The notes under the pieces: model-generated | Seen by the model: only the letters and a program-made list of their open reading frames with translations | The model's database searches: none | What the model was told of the DNA's origin: nothing | Source: Enterococcaceae bacterium | GTDB taxonomy: Bacteria; Bacillota; Bacilli; Lactobacillales; Enterococcaceae | Length of the DNA: 64,000 bases | Direction of reading: 5' to 3' | Assembly (NCBI GenBank): GCA_022649665.1 | Contig: JALCOL010000002.1 | Location: 186,001-250,000, forward strand | Shown: in pieces, positions 45,602 to 55,655 of the stretch | Layout of the letters: each line of letters starts with the position of its first letter | Position numbering within the stretch: position 1 is the first letter of the stretch | Translations under genes and position numbers: made by a program

Positions 45602-47893
45602 ATGAAGAAAAAAATCCAGCGGCTATTTGAAATCGATCCGTGGAAGATCATCAGCCACCGCTTCAATCCGGAAACGATGCGCCTCCAAGAATCACTGACG
45701 AGTTTGGGCAACGGTCATATGGGGATGCGCGGCAATTTTGAAGAAGGCTACAGCGGCGACCATTTGAAAGGCACTTATCTGGCGGGAATCTGGTATCCGG
45801 ACAAGACGCGCGTCGGCTGGTGGAAAAACGGCTATCCTGATTATTTTGGAAAAGTCGTCAATGCGGTCGACTTTTTAAAGATCGCGATTTTGATCAATGG
45901 TGTCAAAGTCGATCTTGCCGAGCAGACCCCGACCGAGTTCCTGTTGGAATTGGACATGAAGCACGGCATCCTGCGGCGGCGCTTCACAGTTGAAGCAGCA
46001 GGAGCATTGGTCCAATTTACGTTTGAGCGTTTTGTCAGTTTGCCGGTCAAAGAGTTAGCGGTGATCCGCCTGAAAGCAAAAGTTTTATCGGGCACCGCCG
46101 ATATAGCTCTAATTTCGGCACTGGATCTGGATGTCGTCAATGAAGAAAGCAATTATGATCAAAAGTTTTGGGAAGCGCGCGATACCTCGTTTATCGGCGA
46201 ACAAGGCTTTTTAGCTGGCCAGCTGGTTGAAAATCGCTACGGCGTCGAACAATTTTTTGTGACGGCGGCAATGGAAAACACCAGCTCATTAAAAAAGCTT
46301 GCTGAAGCGACCGACCAAATGGCGATCGCCCAGCGCTTTGGCGGCCAGCTGAAAGCCGGGGAAGAATGTATTTTGGAAAAGCGCGTTGCGGTAGTGACGA
46401 GCCGCGATGTGGCGCCTGAAAAACAAAAAGAAAAAGCCGGTGAGGTCTTGAGCGCGCTTTACGGCATGCCGTATCAAGAATTGCGGAAAGCTCATCAAGA
46501 AGCATGGGAAAAGCGCTGGCACTTAGCGGATGTCAAGATCGAAGGCGACCCCGCTTCGCAGCAAGGGATCCGCTATAATCTGTTTCAGCTTTTCAGCACC
46601 TATTACGGCGAAGATGAGCGGCTGAATATCGGTCCGAAAGGTTTTACCGGAGAAAAATACGGCGGGGCGACGTATTGGGATACGGAAGCATTTGCGCTGC
46701 CGCTTTATTTGGCGCTTGCTTCACCCGATGTCGGGCGCAATCTCTTGCTGTATCGATACCGGCAATTGCCGCAAGCGCAGCTGAATGCACACGTTTTAGG
46801 ATTGGACGGGGCATTGTTTCCAATGGTCACTTTCAATGGTTTTGAGTCGCACAATGAGTGGGAGATCGCTTTTGAAGAGATCCACCGGAATGGGGCGATC
46901 GCCTATGCGATCTATAATTATACGAACTATACCGGCGATGACAGCTATTTGAAAGCTGAGGGCGCAGAAGTTTTAGTCGAGATCGCGCGCTTTTGGGCTG
47001 CCCGAGTCCATTTTTCCGAGCGTGCCCAAAAATATATGATCCACGGCGTCACGGGACCCAATGAATATGAGAACAATGTCAATAATAATTGGTATACGAA
47101 TAAGCTGGCGCAATGGGTCTTGCAATATACGGCCGGCGTATGCCGCAAATATCAAAAAGAACTCGCGGTTTCAGTCACAGAGTCCGAGCTTTTGAAGTGG
47201 GAGGAGATCGCAGAGAAAATGTATTTTCCGTATGACGAAAAACTGGGGATCTTTGTTCAGCAAGATACTTTTTTGGATAAAAAAATCGAAGATGTCGATC
47301 AGATCCCGCTGCAAGACCGGCCGCTCAACCAGCACTGGTCATGGGACCGCATCTTGCGTTCCTGCTACATCAAACAAGCAGATGTCCTGCAAGGGATCTA
47401 CTTTTTCAACTCGCAGTATTCATTAGCAGAAAAACGGCGGAACTTTGAATTTTACGAACCGCTCACCGTCCATGAATCTTCGCTGTCACCGTGTGTCCAT
47501 GCGATTCTAGCGGCAGAACTTGGCAAAAAAGCGCTCGCCCTCGAACTTTATCAGCGGACGGTCCGCCTCGATTTAGATAATTATAATAATGACACGGACG
47601 ACGGGCTCCACATTACGTCGATGCCGGGGGGATGGCTTGCGATCGTGCACGGCTTTGCCCAGATGAAAACATTCGACGACGCTCTGCGCTTTGCGCCGAC
47701 GATCCCCGATGAATGGGATTCGTATCGTTTCCATGTCAATTATCGCGGCCGGCTGATCGCGGTCAAAGTTGAAAAAACGGGAACGCTTTTTGATTTGATT
47801 TCGGGCGAACCGCTGGCGATGGAAGTTTACGGAAAGAAAGTCGCGCTAAGCGACAAGCTTAGAGTTGCAATGGAGGACGATCAGCATGTTTAA
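45602..47893 (+). CDS. Glycoside hydrolase family 65 phosphorylase, probably maltose phosphorylase
   Basis: 763 residues. Phosphorolyses maltose to beta-glucose 1-phosphate and glucose. The GH65 core includes [19 protein letters not shown], with the catalytic Glu of NEYEN near residue 486, and the phosphate loop region around HESSLSPC. pgmB follows with overlap, the usual maltose-phosphorylase pair. Trehalose or kojibiose phosphorylase are alternatives that sequence inspection cannot fully exclude. Confidence 0.88.
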   Translation: MKKKIQRLFEIDPWKIISHRFNPETMRLQESLTSLGNGHMGMRGNFEEGYSGDHLKGTYLAGIWYPDKTRVGWWKNGYPDYFGKVVNAVDFLKIAILINGVKVDLAEQTPTEFLLELDMKHGILRRRFTVEAAGALVQFTFERFVSLPVKELAVIRLKAKVLSGTADIALISALDLDVVNEESNYDQKFWEARDTSFIGEQGFLAGQLVENRYGVEQFFVTAAMENTSSLKKLAEATDQMAIAQRFGGQLKAGEECILEKRVAVVTSRDVAPEKQKEKAGEVLSALYGMPYQELRKAHQEAWEKRWHLADVKIEGDPASQQGIRYNLFQLFSTYYGEDERLNIGPKGFTGEKYGGATYWDTEAFALPLYLALASPDVGRNLLLYRYRQLPQAQLNAHVLGLDGALFPMVTFNGFESHNEWEIAFEEIHRNGAIAYAIYNYTNYTGDDSYLKAEGAEVLVEIARFWAARVHFSERAQKYMIHGVTGPNEYENNVNNNWYTNKLAQWVLQYTAGVCRKYQKELAVSVTESELLKWEEIAEKMYFPYDEKLGIFVQQDTFLDKKIEDVDQIPLQDRPLNQHWSWDRILRSCYIKQADVLQGIYFFNSQYSLAEKRRNFEFYEPLTVHESSLSPCVHAILAAELGKKALALELYQRTVRLDLDNYNNDTDDGLHITSMPGGWLAIVHGFAQMKTFDDALRFAPTIPDEWDSYRFHVNYRGRLIAVKVEKTGTLFDLISGEPLAMEVYGKKVALSDKLRVAMEDDQHV

Positions 47894-48557
47894 AGGAGTT
47901 TTATTCGATTTGGACGGCGTGATCACGGACACCGCTGCTTTTCATTTTAAAGCTTGGAAACGTCTGGCCGATCAGCTTGGGATCCCGCTTGATCCCGCAT
48001 TCAATGAAAAGCTCAAAGGATTGAGCCGCGAAGATTCGCTGCGCCTGATCTTAGAAAAAGGCGGTCTAGATAAAAAAATCAGCGCTGCCGAGTTTCAGCG
48101 GTTGGCGCATGAAAAAAATGAGTACTATTTGAAGCTGATCGCGGAAATGACGCCGCAAGATGTCTTTCCCGGGATTTTGCCGCTTTTAAAGGCGCTGAAG
48201 ATGCAAAAAATCAAGTGTGCACTCGCCTCGGCAAGCAAGAATGCACCGCTTTTGCTGGATAAACTGCAGCTTACCTCCTATTTTGCCGCCATCGCTGATC
48301 CGCAAAAAGTCGAACGCGGCAAACCGGCTCCCGATCTTTTTATCGCAGCGGCGCGCGGGATCTCGCTTGCGCCGGATGAGTGTATCGGGATCGAAGACGC
48401 GACCGCTGGCATCCAGGCGCTTTTAGCGAGCGGTGCGCTGCCGGTCGCAGTCGGCGATCCGGCAAACTTTCCGGCAGGGATCACCTGCGTTTCTTCCACA
48501 AAAGAATTGACGACGACCTGTTTAACTGAAGCTTGGAAAAAAGCCGGCAGAAAATAA
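47886..48557 (+). CDS. pgmB: beta-phosphoglucomutase
   Basis: 223 residues, HAD superfamily. Nucleophile and acid/base in [17 protein letters not shown], the substrate-specificity cap, SASKN, and the metal motif GIEDATAGI. Converts beta-glucose 1-phosphate from the preceding phosphorylase to glucose 6-phosphate. The start at 47886 (GGAGGACG upstream) overlaps the phosphorylase gene by 8 bp. Confidence 0.94.
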   Translation: MFKGVLFDLDGVITDTAAFHFKAWKRLADQLGIPLDPAFNEKLKGLSREDSLRLILEKGGLDKKISAAEFQRLAHEKNEYYLKLIAEMTPQDVFPGILPLLKALKMQKIKCALASASKNAPLLLDKLQLTSYFAAIADPQKVERGKPAPDLFIAAARGISLAPDECIGIEDATAGIQALLASGALPVAVGDPANFPAGITCVSSTKELTTTCLTEAWKKAGRK

Positions 48558-48562
48558 GAAAG

Positions 48563-48619
48563 AGTGCCGTTTATTCGTCAAAAGGCTCCGCGACACAATC
48601 TTGTCGCGGAGCCTTTTGA
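48563..48619. terminator. Bidirectional terminator, pgmB / small membrane protein
   Basis: A perfect 18-bp stem (48578-48595 with 48602-48619), core AAAGGCTCCGCGACA. It is preceded by the recurrent motif GCCGTTTATTCG (48566-48577). Confidence 0.88.
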
Positions 48620-48631
48620 CGAAGCCGCCGC

Positions 48632-48922
48632 TTAAAACATCAGCAGGCGGGCCAGGATCAATAAATACAGATAGAGCAGAAATAAGAGAATATCGACATA
48701 GCGTTTCCGGGATTTTCCCGAGGAGTGAGCATATTTTTGCTGGAGCGCCCGCACAAGAAAAGCGGTAAGACAAAATGCTCCAGCTACAAAGAGCGTGTGC
48801 AGCCAATCAATTCGCTGGACTTGAATCAAAGAGTATAGTGAATAGATAAGAAAAGCGGTGAAAAAGGCCAGCCCGGCAAATAGGCAAGGGCGATGGTAAA
48901 GATTGGTTATGTATTTGCTCAT
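48632..48922 (-). CDS. Small membrane protein of unknown function
   Basis: 96 residues, three hydrophobic segments (about 14-33, 41-60, 77-95) and a basic middle (GKSRKRY). Ribosome binding site AAGGAAG in front of the ATG. Convergent with pgmB across a terminator. I do not recognise a family. Confidence 0.6.
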   Translation of the reverse strand: MSKYITNLYHRPCLFAGLAFFTAFLIYSLYSLIQVQRIDWLHTLFVAGAFCLTAFLVRALQQKYAHSSGKSRKRYVDILLFLLYLYLLILARLLMF

Positions 48923-49618
48923 ATCGATTCACTTCCTTGAGAAAATGAGCGGATCACTGGGGAACGATTGCTTGATGATATTATTATAACAACTCATTTC
49001 GCAAAATCACGAAAAACGCGAGAAAGTAACGATAACGTAATCGCAATGCAGAATTTTGTAATCATTCTGTTTTCTTTCGCATCTTTCAGTAAAACAATGC
49101 AAATCAAAAGCGGTTGATCAGCGGGTAATTGGAAAAGCGCTTTGACAATAATTTTCGAAAAACAGCTGAAAGACGAACGATCTTGCTTTTTAGTTAGCGG
49201 ATGTTCCATTTGTAAAAAACAAACTGAAAATACGTTTTCAAAAAGTTGTAATTGATCCCTGCCAGAAATCATTTTGCCGGTTTAGAAGCTGTTGGGGCAG
49301 AATGAGTCGTGCAAATCATTAAATACATCAAAAGAAAGCGGAGAATCTGGAATTTATTTAACAGAAAACACTTTTCTGGACAAATATTTGAAAAAACTTT
49401 AAAAAATTTTTATTTAGGCAGGATGATTTTTCATTTGTAATCATATTTTGAAGGTTTTACCTTTTTATCAGTGGGCAAATCGGCATAAATTGGCGTTTAA
49501 ATGCTAAAATGCAAAAACGGATGTTATCTGAAAAATATCGAATGTTTTGTAATTAAATAAAATGCTTGACAAATCGTTTTATTAAGGGTGGTTAATTGTA
49601 CATTTTGTCCAAAAGCGA
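48923..49618. other. AT-rich 700-bp intergenic region without a gene
   Basis: No supported ORF. The frame at 48994-49272 (minus) has no ribosome binding site and no domain. Short repeats TTTTGTAATCATT (~49054), ATTTGTAATCAT (~49433) and TTTTGTAATTA (~49545) recur. TTGACA at 49566-49571 might be a further promoter. A small RNA cannot be excluded. Confidence 0.4.
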
Positions 49619-49648
49619 TTGACGTTGAACCCTTGCGTGGTTTATGCT
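49619..49648 (+). promoter_or_regulatory. Promoter of the purine permease operon
   Basis: TTGACG (49619-49624), 18-nt spacer, TATGCT (49643-49648). Transcription would begin near 49655, about 30 bp before the riboswitch aptamer. Confidence 0.55.
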
Positions 49649-49685
49649 TTAGTCACGAAAGCGATTACACAATTAAATAGGTTGA

Positions 49686-49754
49686 ATCACTCATATATGT
49701 CTATAAAATGGATAGACGTTTCTACCAACTGCCAAACGAGTTGACTATGAGCTG
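49686..49754 (+). promoter_or_regulatory. Purine riboswitch, guanine type
   Basis: P1: ACTCATA (49689-49695) with TATGAG (49746-49751). P2: GTCTA (49699-49703) with TAGAC (49713-49717). The conserved GTTTCTACC core follows at 49718-49726. P3: CAACT with AGTTG (49726-49743). The J3/1 stretch reads GACTATGAG, with C at the ligand-reading position that gives guanine (T gives adenine). A GGCTC-T7 end at ~49786-49797 suggests a terminator expression platform. Permease and guanine deaminase downstream agree. Confidence 0.88.
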
Positions 49755-49961
49755 CTGTGGATTACTGTGGCTCAGTGTGCTTGTTGGCTCTTTTTTTGCA
49801 CTCATCTTTACCGGTGTGAGCGATTTTTGGCGTTCCCTTCTTTCACTCTTTCTAAGGGAAGCACAACAGGGGTCACGGAAAGGAGGCGTTTTGAAAAGTT
49901 TGATCGATTGGATACCCAGGTTTTTCACAAACATGAAGTTCCAAATTGAGGAGGAGACACA
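49755..49961 (+). other. Untranslated leader between riboswitch and permease
   Basis: About 200 bp. It contains the T-run at ~49791-49797, a second hairpin TTCCCTT (49835-49841) with AAGGGAA (49855-49861), and the ribosome binding site GAGGAGGAG. The open frame at 49708-49965 runs through the aptamer and is not considered a gene. Confidence 0.5.
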
Positions 49962-51278
49962 ATGATAGCACGGTTAGAAAAGTATTTTATGTTCGATGAA
50001 TTGCACACGAACTGGCGCAAAGAGCTTTTGGCAGGGCTGACGACATTCGTTAGTATGTGTTATGTTTTGTTCGTTATCCCTAGTATGCTGGCACAAGCCG
50101 GGATGGATAAAGGAGCGGTCTTTACGGCGACCGCACTTGCCAGTGCACTTGGCTGTATCGTCATGGGAGCGTATGCTCGCTATCCGGCAGGACTCGCACC
50201 ATCTTTGGGCGCAAATGCTTTCTTCGTTTTCACCGTTTGTATCAGTATGAAGATTCCATGGCAGACCGCCCTTGCCGGATCATTCGTTGCATCCGTCATC
50301 TTCTTATTGATCACGATTTTCAAACTGCGTGAAATGATCATCAACGCGATCCCCGCAGATTTGAAGTCCGCGATCTCAGCCGGGATCGGGATGTTCATCG
50401 CATTCATTGGTTTGAAAAATGGCGGCTTGATCGTTGCCAGCAAATCGACCGCAGTTGCTTTGGGGAACTTGACTGATCCAGCAACGATGCTGACGTGCTT
50501 AGGCTTGATCGTCACTGTCATTTTGATGATCAAAAAAGTGCCCGGCGGAATCTTTGTCGGCATGGTCATCACAACAGCCGTTGGGATGGCAACTAAATTG
50601 ATCGCTTTGCCAACTGCAATCATGTCTGGCGCACCGAGCATGGCACCGACTTTCGGTGAAGCAATTAAAAATCTGCACAACATCAATACCGTTCAAATGT
50701 GGGTAGTTGTTATTATTTTCTTATTGGTTACTTTCTTTGATACCGCTGGAACACTGGTAGCTTTGGCTTATCAAGCCGGCTTCATGAAAGACAATGAACT
50801 TCCGCGTGCCGGACAAGCCCTCATGTCTGATTCCTCCGCGATGCTGGTCGGATCTATTTTGGGGACTTCGCCAGTCGGAACTTATGTTGAATCATCGGCC
50901 GGGATCGCTGTCGGCGGCCGTTCAGGGATGACAGGCGTCTTTACTGGGATCTTCTTTATCATCGGGATGTTCTTCTCGCCGCTGCTTGCCGTGATCACCA
51001 ACTCCGTTACTGCACCAGCTTTGATCATTGTCGGCGTTTTGATGGCCAGCAACATGGCAAAAGTACATTGGGACGATTTCGAAATCGCAGTTCCGTCATT
51101 TTTGGTTATTATCGGAATGCCGCTTACTTACTCGATCGCAAATGGGATGGCACTTGGAATGATCGCTTACCCGATCACGATGCTTGCTGCTAAACGCGGT
51201 AAAGAAGTATCGCCGATCATGTATGTATTAGCGGTAATCTTCATCTGCTTCCTGTGGATCATTTCACGCGAAGCATAA
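49962..51278 (+). CDS. NCS2-family purine permease (guanine/hypoxanthine type)
   Basis: 438 residues, about 12-14 membrane helices. Family features: AGLTTFVSMCYVLFVIPSML, ALGCIVMGAYARYPAGLAPSLGANAFF, and FFDTAGTLVALA. This is the AzgA/PbuG-like branch. Guanine-type riboswitch upstream and guanine deaminase downstream support guanine/hypoxanthine uptake. Confidence 0.9.
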   Translation: MIARLEKYFMFDELHTNWRKELLAGLTTFVSMCYVLFVIPSMLAQAGMDKGAVFTATALASALGCIVMGAYARYPAGLAPSLGANAFFVFTVCISMKIPWQTALAGSFVASVIFLLITIFKLREMIINAIPADLKSAISAGIGMFIAFIGLKNGGLIVASKSTAVALGNLTDPATMLTCLGLIVTVILMIKKVPGGIFVGMVITTAVGMATKLIALPTAIMSGAPSMAPTFGEAIKNLHNINTVQMWVVVIIFLLVTFFDTAGTLVALAYQAGFMKDNELPRAGQALMSDSSAMLVGSILGTSPVGTYVESSAGIAVGGRSGMTGVFTGIFFIIGMFFSPLLAVITNSVTAPALIIVGVLMASNMAKVHWDDFEIAVPSFLVIIGMPLTYSIANGMALGMIAYPITMLAAKRGKEVSPIMYVLAVIFICFLWIISREA

Positions 51279-51335
51279 AGCGAGCAGCAGAAACGTTCAG
51301 AAAAGGCGCAGCCTAACAAGCAGAGGGGAATAACA

Positions 51336-52607
51336 ATGACAAAAAAAGTGTTCAAAGGGATCTTTATTCATACACCTACAAAAGATGAATTTGTCCGGAT
51401 GCCGCAATATTTGATCGTGAACGACGGCGTGATCGAAGCCAGCAAAGATGAGCTGACGGATGAAGAAAAGAAACTTCCGATCGAAGACTTTGGAAACAAA
51501 ATCGTGATTCCGAGTTTCGTCGATCTGCACGTGCACGCTCCGCAATTTCCAAATGACGGTGTCGGCTATGATGAAGAACTGCTGCCATGGCTGAATAAGT
51601 ATACGTTCCCGACGGAAGCGAAGATCAAAGATCCGGCGACCGCGAAAAAAGTCTATATGGCCTTTTTGGATGACTTGTGGCGGGTCGGTACGCTTCACTT
51701 CTCCGCATTTGCAACACTGCACAAAGACGCAACATACAATTTGATGAAGTGGGCTGATGAAGCTGGACTGCAAGCCTTTATCGGCAAAGTGAATATGGAC
51801 CGCAATTCGGATGAAGCTTTGAGCGAAACGACACAGGAATCGATCGAAGACACTGAAGCACTCGTTAAAGCAACGCGTTCATTTAAAAATGTCCACTATA
51901 TTTTGACACCGCGTTTCGTACCTTCGACGACGCCGGAGCTGATGACCGCGCTTGCTGATCTGGCAGAAAAATATGATCTGCCGATCCAATCGCACTTGTC
52001 AGAAAACCGTTCAGAATTGGACTGGGTCGCAAGCCTTCATCCAGAATGCGAAAGCTATACGGATGTCTATGAGCATTACGGGCTTTTGCGCAAAGACAAA
52101 ACGATCATGGCTCACTGTATTTATGTCGATGAAAAAGAACGGCAGACGCTGAAGAAATACGGCGTTTATATCGCTCATTCACCAGCTTCAAACGCCAACT
52201 TGGCAAGCGGCATCATGCCGGCACGTGTTTGGCTGAATGAAGGATTGCGGGTCACGATCGCTTCTGATATCGCGGGCGGGAATGTGCCTGATCAAAACCG
52301 CAATATCGTGACCGCGATCCAATTGTCGAAACTGCGCTGGGTCGAACATCCCGAAGAAAAACCTTTATCTTCTTCAGAAGCTTTCTACATGGCGACTAAA
52401 GCCGGCGGAGAATTCTTCGGAAAAGTCGGTTCGTTTGAAAACGGGTCCTCTTTCAACGCGCTCGCGCTTGAAGAAGACAGCTTGCTGTATGCGGACGATC
52501 CGCTGATCCGGCTGGAAGAATTCTTGTATACGGGAGACGACCGCAATATCAAAGAACGCTTCATTAACGGTGAAGCAGTCAAACGCCCGTCTGAGATCGT
52601 CAAGTAA
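51336..52607 (+). CDS. guaD: Guanine deaminase (amidohydrolase)
   Basis: 423 residues. Zinc ligands in DLHVHAPQF and later QSHLSE, MAHCIY and the Asp in SDIAGG. Converts guanine to xanthine for purine salvage. The PQFPNDG stretch and length match bacterial guanine deaminase of the ATZ/TRZ group. It lies 58 bp after the permease and shares its riboswitch leader. Confidence 0.93.
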   Translation: MTKKVFKGIFIHTPTKDEFVRMPQYLIVNDGVIEASKDELTDEEKKLPIEDFGNKIVIPSFVDLHVHAPQFPNDGVGYDEELLPWLNKYTFPTEAKIKDPATAKKVYMAFLDDLWRVGTLHFSAFATLHKDATYNLMKWADEAGLQAFIGKVNMDRNSDEALSETTQESIEDTEALVKATRSFKNVHYILTPRFVPSTTPELMTALADLAEKYDLPIQSHLSENRSELDWVASLHPECESYTDVYEHYGLLRKDKTIMAHCIYVDEKERQTLKKYGVYIAHSPASNANLASGIMPARVWLNEGLRVTIASDIAGGNVPDQNRNIVTAIQLSKLRWVEHPEEKPLSSSEAFYMATKAGGEFFGKVGSFENGSSFNALALEEDSLLYADDPLIRLEEFLYTGDDRNIKERFINGEAVKRPSEIVK

Positions 52608-52633
52608 AAGGAACAGGTTGAATAACAGGTCTT

Positions 52634-52667
52634 AGAGCAGGAAGCTGAGTGCTTTCTGCTCTTTTTT
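52634..52667 (+). terminator. Terminator of the purine salvage operon
   Basis: AGAGCAGGAAGC (52634-52645) pairs with GCTTTCTGCTCT (52651-52662), followed by TTTTT. Confidence 0.85.
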
Positions 52668-52790
52668 GCGTGCAGCAAAAAAGAGGTTGCTTTCCGCGAG
52701 GGGACAGCTTAAAATATATCGGTGCGCAATATTTCGAATGAAAATTCTGATAATTTGCATAATTCAATAAATTTTGAAAGAAGGATCATT

Positions 52791-54191
52791 TTGCCGAATA
52801 TATTCAAAAAAGAAACAGTTGAAAACTACAAACGTGCGGATGCCGTCTTAAGGCGGACGCTTCGGGCACGCGATTTGGTGGCGCTGGGGATCGGGGCCGT
52901 GATCGGGACCGGGATTTTTATCCTGCCGGGTCACGAAGCTGCCGAACATGCCGGACCAGCAGTGGCGATCGCCTTTTTGCTGGCCGCGATCGTCTCCGGG
53001 ATGGTCGGGATGGCTTATGCCGAATTCTCTTCAGCGATGCCGGTCGCCGGTTCCGCATATTCTTTCGGTGCGGTCATATACGGCGAGGTGGTCGGCTGGA
53101 TCTTGGGCTGGGCGCTGATCCTGGAGTATTTTTTGGCAGTTTCTGCAGAAGCAACGGGTTTTGCCGCATACTTCAACAACAATATTTTAGCCGCACTGGG
53201 GATCGAGCTGCCGCAATTTCTGAAAGCGGGGCCGCTGGAGGGCGGAGTCGTGAATCTGACCGCGGTCTTGATCGTGCTGGTCGTTTCGTTTATCATCAGC
53301 AAAGGGACACAGATGTCGAAAGTTATCGAGAATATGGCTGTGCTTGTCAAAGTCGCGATCATCGTCTTGTTCATCATCGTTGGGATCTTTTATATCAATA
53401 AAGCGAACTATGTGCCGTTTTATCCTGAACAATTCCACAGCGAGCCGTTTGGCTTGGGCGGGATCTCGACAGCTGCTGCAACGGTTTTCTTCGCTTTTAT
53501 CGGCTTTGATGCTTTGGCCGCCAATTCAGCTGAAACGATCGATCCGGAAAAAAATGTGATCCGCGGTATTTTAGGAACAGTCGTTGTTTCGGTCGTTTTA
53601 TATGTTGCTTTTTCGCTCGTTTTGACGGGGATCGTGAATTACAAAGAGCTTGGGGTCGATGATCCGGCAGCTTATGCGCTTCAAGTGATCCACTTGGACG
53701 CATGGAACAAGCTGATCACGCTCGGCGCGCTCGTCGGGATCTTTACGGCGATGATCACGATGTCGTTCGGCGGCTCGCGCCTCGTGTATGCGCTGGGACG
53801 CGATGGACTTTTGCCGAAAAAATTAGGGACCGTAAAAGGCAAAGGCGTCGTGCCGATGAATGCCTTATTGATCGCGACTGTGATCCAGGCTTTCTTCGCC
53901 GGAATGGTGCCGCTGACCGATTTGGCGTCTTTGATCAATGCCGGGACCCTTTTGGCATTCATCTTTATTTCTTTCGGGATCATCCCGCTTCGAAAACGCA
54001 AAGATATCGTCAATAACGGCTTTAAAGTCCCGCTTTATCCCGTCTTTCCGGTCGTTGCCGGATTGTTCAGTCTTTACTTTTTAGTGATGCTGCCGCGCTT
54101 TACGCAATTCAGCGTCGGCGCGTGGATCTTATTGGGATTGGTCGTTTATTTTGCATATGGCCTCCATCACTCAAAGCTGCAAAAGCGCTAG
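52791..54191 (+). CDS. APC-family amino acid permease
   Basis: 466 residues, 12 membrane helices, CAT-type APC transporter (YfnA-like). The TM1 motif GIGAVIGTGIFILPG is clear, and FFAFIGFDALAANSAET in TM6. The TTG at 52791 is chosen for its AAAGAAGGA ribosome binding site; an in-frame ATG at 52722 would add 23 polar residues and lacks one. The substrate (a cationic or branched amino acid) is uncertain. Convergent with nhaC. Confidence 0.85.
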   Translation: MPNIFKKETVENYKRADAVLRRTLRARDLVALGIGAVIGTGIFILPGHEAAEHAGPAVAIAFLLAAIVSGMVGMAYAEFSSAMPVAGSAYSFGAVIYGEVVGWILGWALILEYFLAVSAEATGFAAYFNNNILAALGIELPQFLKAGPLEGGVVNLTAVLIVLVVSFIISKGTQMSKVIENMAVLVKVAIIVLFIIVGIFYINKANYVPFYPEQFHSEPFGLGGISTAAATVFFAFIGFDALAANSAETIDPEKNVIRGILGTVVVSVVLYVAFSLVLTGIVNYKELGVDDPAAYALQVIHLDAWNKLITLGALVGIFTAMITMSFGGSRLVYALGRDGLLPKKLGTVKGKGVVPMNALLIATVIQAFFAGMVPLTDLASLINAGTLLAFIFISFGIIPLRKRKDIVNNGFKVPLYPVFPVVAGLFSLYFLVMLPRFTQFSVGAWILLGLVVYFAYGLHHSKLQKR

Positions 54192-54200
54192 GCGAAAATA

Positions 54201-54237
54201 AAAAGAACGCTGGGAATCAAATCCCCAGCGTTCTTTT
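54201..54237. terminator. Bidirectional terminator, APC permease / NhaC-family gene
   Basis: AAAAGAACGCTGGG (54201-54214) pairs with CCCAGCGTTCTTTT (54224-54237); the flanking A and T tracts serve both strands. Confidence 0.9.
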
Positions 54238-54245
54238 TGATTGGT

Positions 54246-55655
54246 TTAAATCGTTGCGGAAGCATCGGAATGCGCTTTGGGAGTGACCCGCGTGATCCCA
54301 AGGCCGGTAAAAGCGCTGACCATCGAGAAGACTGGCGAGAGCAGACTGAAGAAGACAAACGGCAGATACTCAAGCGTCGGGATGCCAAAAGTGCTGGCAA
54401 CAAAACTACCGGCGATCCCCCATGGAATCAAGTAGTTGATCACAGTCCCGCCGTCTTCAAGCGTGCGCCCCAAAACAGTCGGGTCATATCCTTCTTTCTC
54501 ATACGTTTCCTTAAACGCATTTCCCGGCAAAATCACGGAAAGAAACTGTTCGCCGATAAATAAGTTGACGCCGATCCCAGTGAGAAGCGTCGTGAAGATC
54601 AAGCGCGGCGTACTCGTCATTTTCTTGGAGACGACATTCATCACTTCAGAGATCAAGCCGAATTCCATCAGGAGACCGCCCAGCGAAAGCGTCAAGATGA
54701 TCAAAGATACCGTGGGCATCATGCTGTCGATCCCGCCGCGCGAAAGCAGGAGATCGATCTGTTTATTGCCCGTCGTTGAAACGAAACCGGATTGGATGAC
54801 GTTTGCAAGCTTTTGAAATGAAGTATGGGGATGCTGGATGTAAGTCATCAAGACTGCAACGAACACACTTAATAGAATCGTCATGATCGCCGGGATCTTT
54901 TTCCAGGCACAGATCAGCATCAAAGCGAGCGGGATCAGCGCGGTAAAGGAGATCGTAAAATTCTGTTCCAAAACGTTGGTGACAGTTTGGATCGATGCCA
55001 TGCTTGCGGTACGGGTGCTGTGCCCCAAAATGACATATAAAATGAGAGAAACGATGAATGCGGGGACTGTCGACCACATCAAATGTTTGATATGTTTGAA
55101 AAGATCAGTGTCGACGACTGCCGCGGTCAAGTTCGTCGATTCAGAAAGCGGCGAAGTCTTGTCGCCGAAAATCGAGCCGGAAACGATCGCGCCGACGACC
55201 AGTGCCGGATTGATGCCAAGCGTTGTGCCGATCCCGAAAAAAGCGATCCCGATCGTTGACATGACGGTGAAGGCACTGCCGACTGCACTGCCGACGATTG
55301 CACAAACGACGAAGACGGAGGGCGTGAACCATTGGGCGCTGATGAGTTTAAAACCAACGACCATCAAGGTGGGGATGATCCCTGCTTGGATCCAGACGGC
55401 GATCAAAGCCCCGACTAAAATAAAGATAAAGATCGGGATCACGCCCGGCTTGATGCCGTTTACGATTCCTTGGTGAAAGCGGTCGAATGAGTAGCGCTTA
55501 ACAACGCTGTAGACCGTCACGATCGCGATCGCGATCAAGATCGCGATGTTCGGACTGATCCCAAAGCCGATCACCCCGGCGGCGATACTGGCAACGATCA
55601 AAAAGAGCATGATGCTTGCTTCAGTAAAAGTTACACGGTTTTTTTGATGTTCCAT
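54246..55655 (-). CDS. NhaC-family antiporter-like transporter, probably amino acid (tyrosine) uptake
   Basis: 469 residues, about 11-12 membrane helices, NhaC/ArsB-like antiporter family. Stretches SIFGDKTSPLSEST and EDGGTVINYLIPWG are typical. The message is preceded by a T-box riboswitch with probable UAC (Tyr) specifier, so amino acid transport is more likely than simple Na+/H+ exchange. T-box-linked NhaC proteins have been proposed as tyrosine transporters. Its start codon lies inside the 3' end of a 37-codon ORF. Confidence 0.85.
   Translation of the reverse strand: MEHQKNRVTFTEASIMLFLIVASIAAGVIGFGISPNIAILIAIAIVTVYSVVKRYSFDRFHQGIVNGIKPGVIPIFIFILVGALIAVWIQAGIIPTLMVVGFKLISAQWFTPSVFVVCAIVGSAVGSAFTVMSTIGIAFFGIGTTLGINPALVVGAIVSGSIFGDKTSPLSESTNLTAAVVDTDLFKHIKHLMWSTVPAFIVSLILYVILGHSTRTASMASIQTVTNVLEQNFTISFTALIPLALMLICAWKKIPAIMTILLSVFVAVLMTYIQHPHTSFQKLANVIQSGFVSTTGNKQIDLLLSRGGIDSMMPTVSLIILTLSLGGLLMEFGLISEVMNVVSKKMTSTPRLIFTTLLTGIGVNLFIGEQFLSVILPGNAFKETYEKEGYDPTVLGRTLEDGGTVINYLIPWGIAGSFVASTFGIPTLEYLPFVFFSLLSPVFSMVSAFTGLGITRVTPKAHSDASATI

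Noticed and set aside
48994-49272. 92-codon minus-strand frame in the AT-rich gap
   Set aside because: No ribosome binding site, no family pattern, and composition like the non-coding surroundings.
49708-49965. 85-codon frame over the purine riboswitch
   Set aside because: It begins inside the aptamer, has no ribosome binding site and no recognisable domain; the RNA structure explains the region.
54883-55476. 197-codon plus-strand frame opposite the NhaC-family gene
   Set aside because: Antisense shadow of a membrane protein with a clear T-box leader on the other strand.
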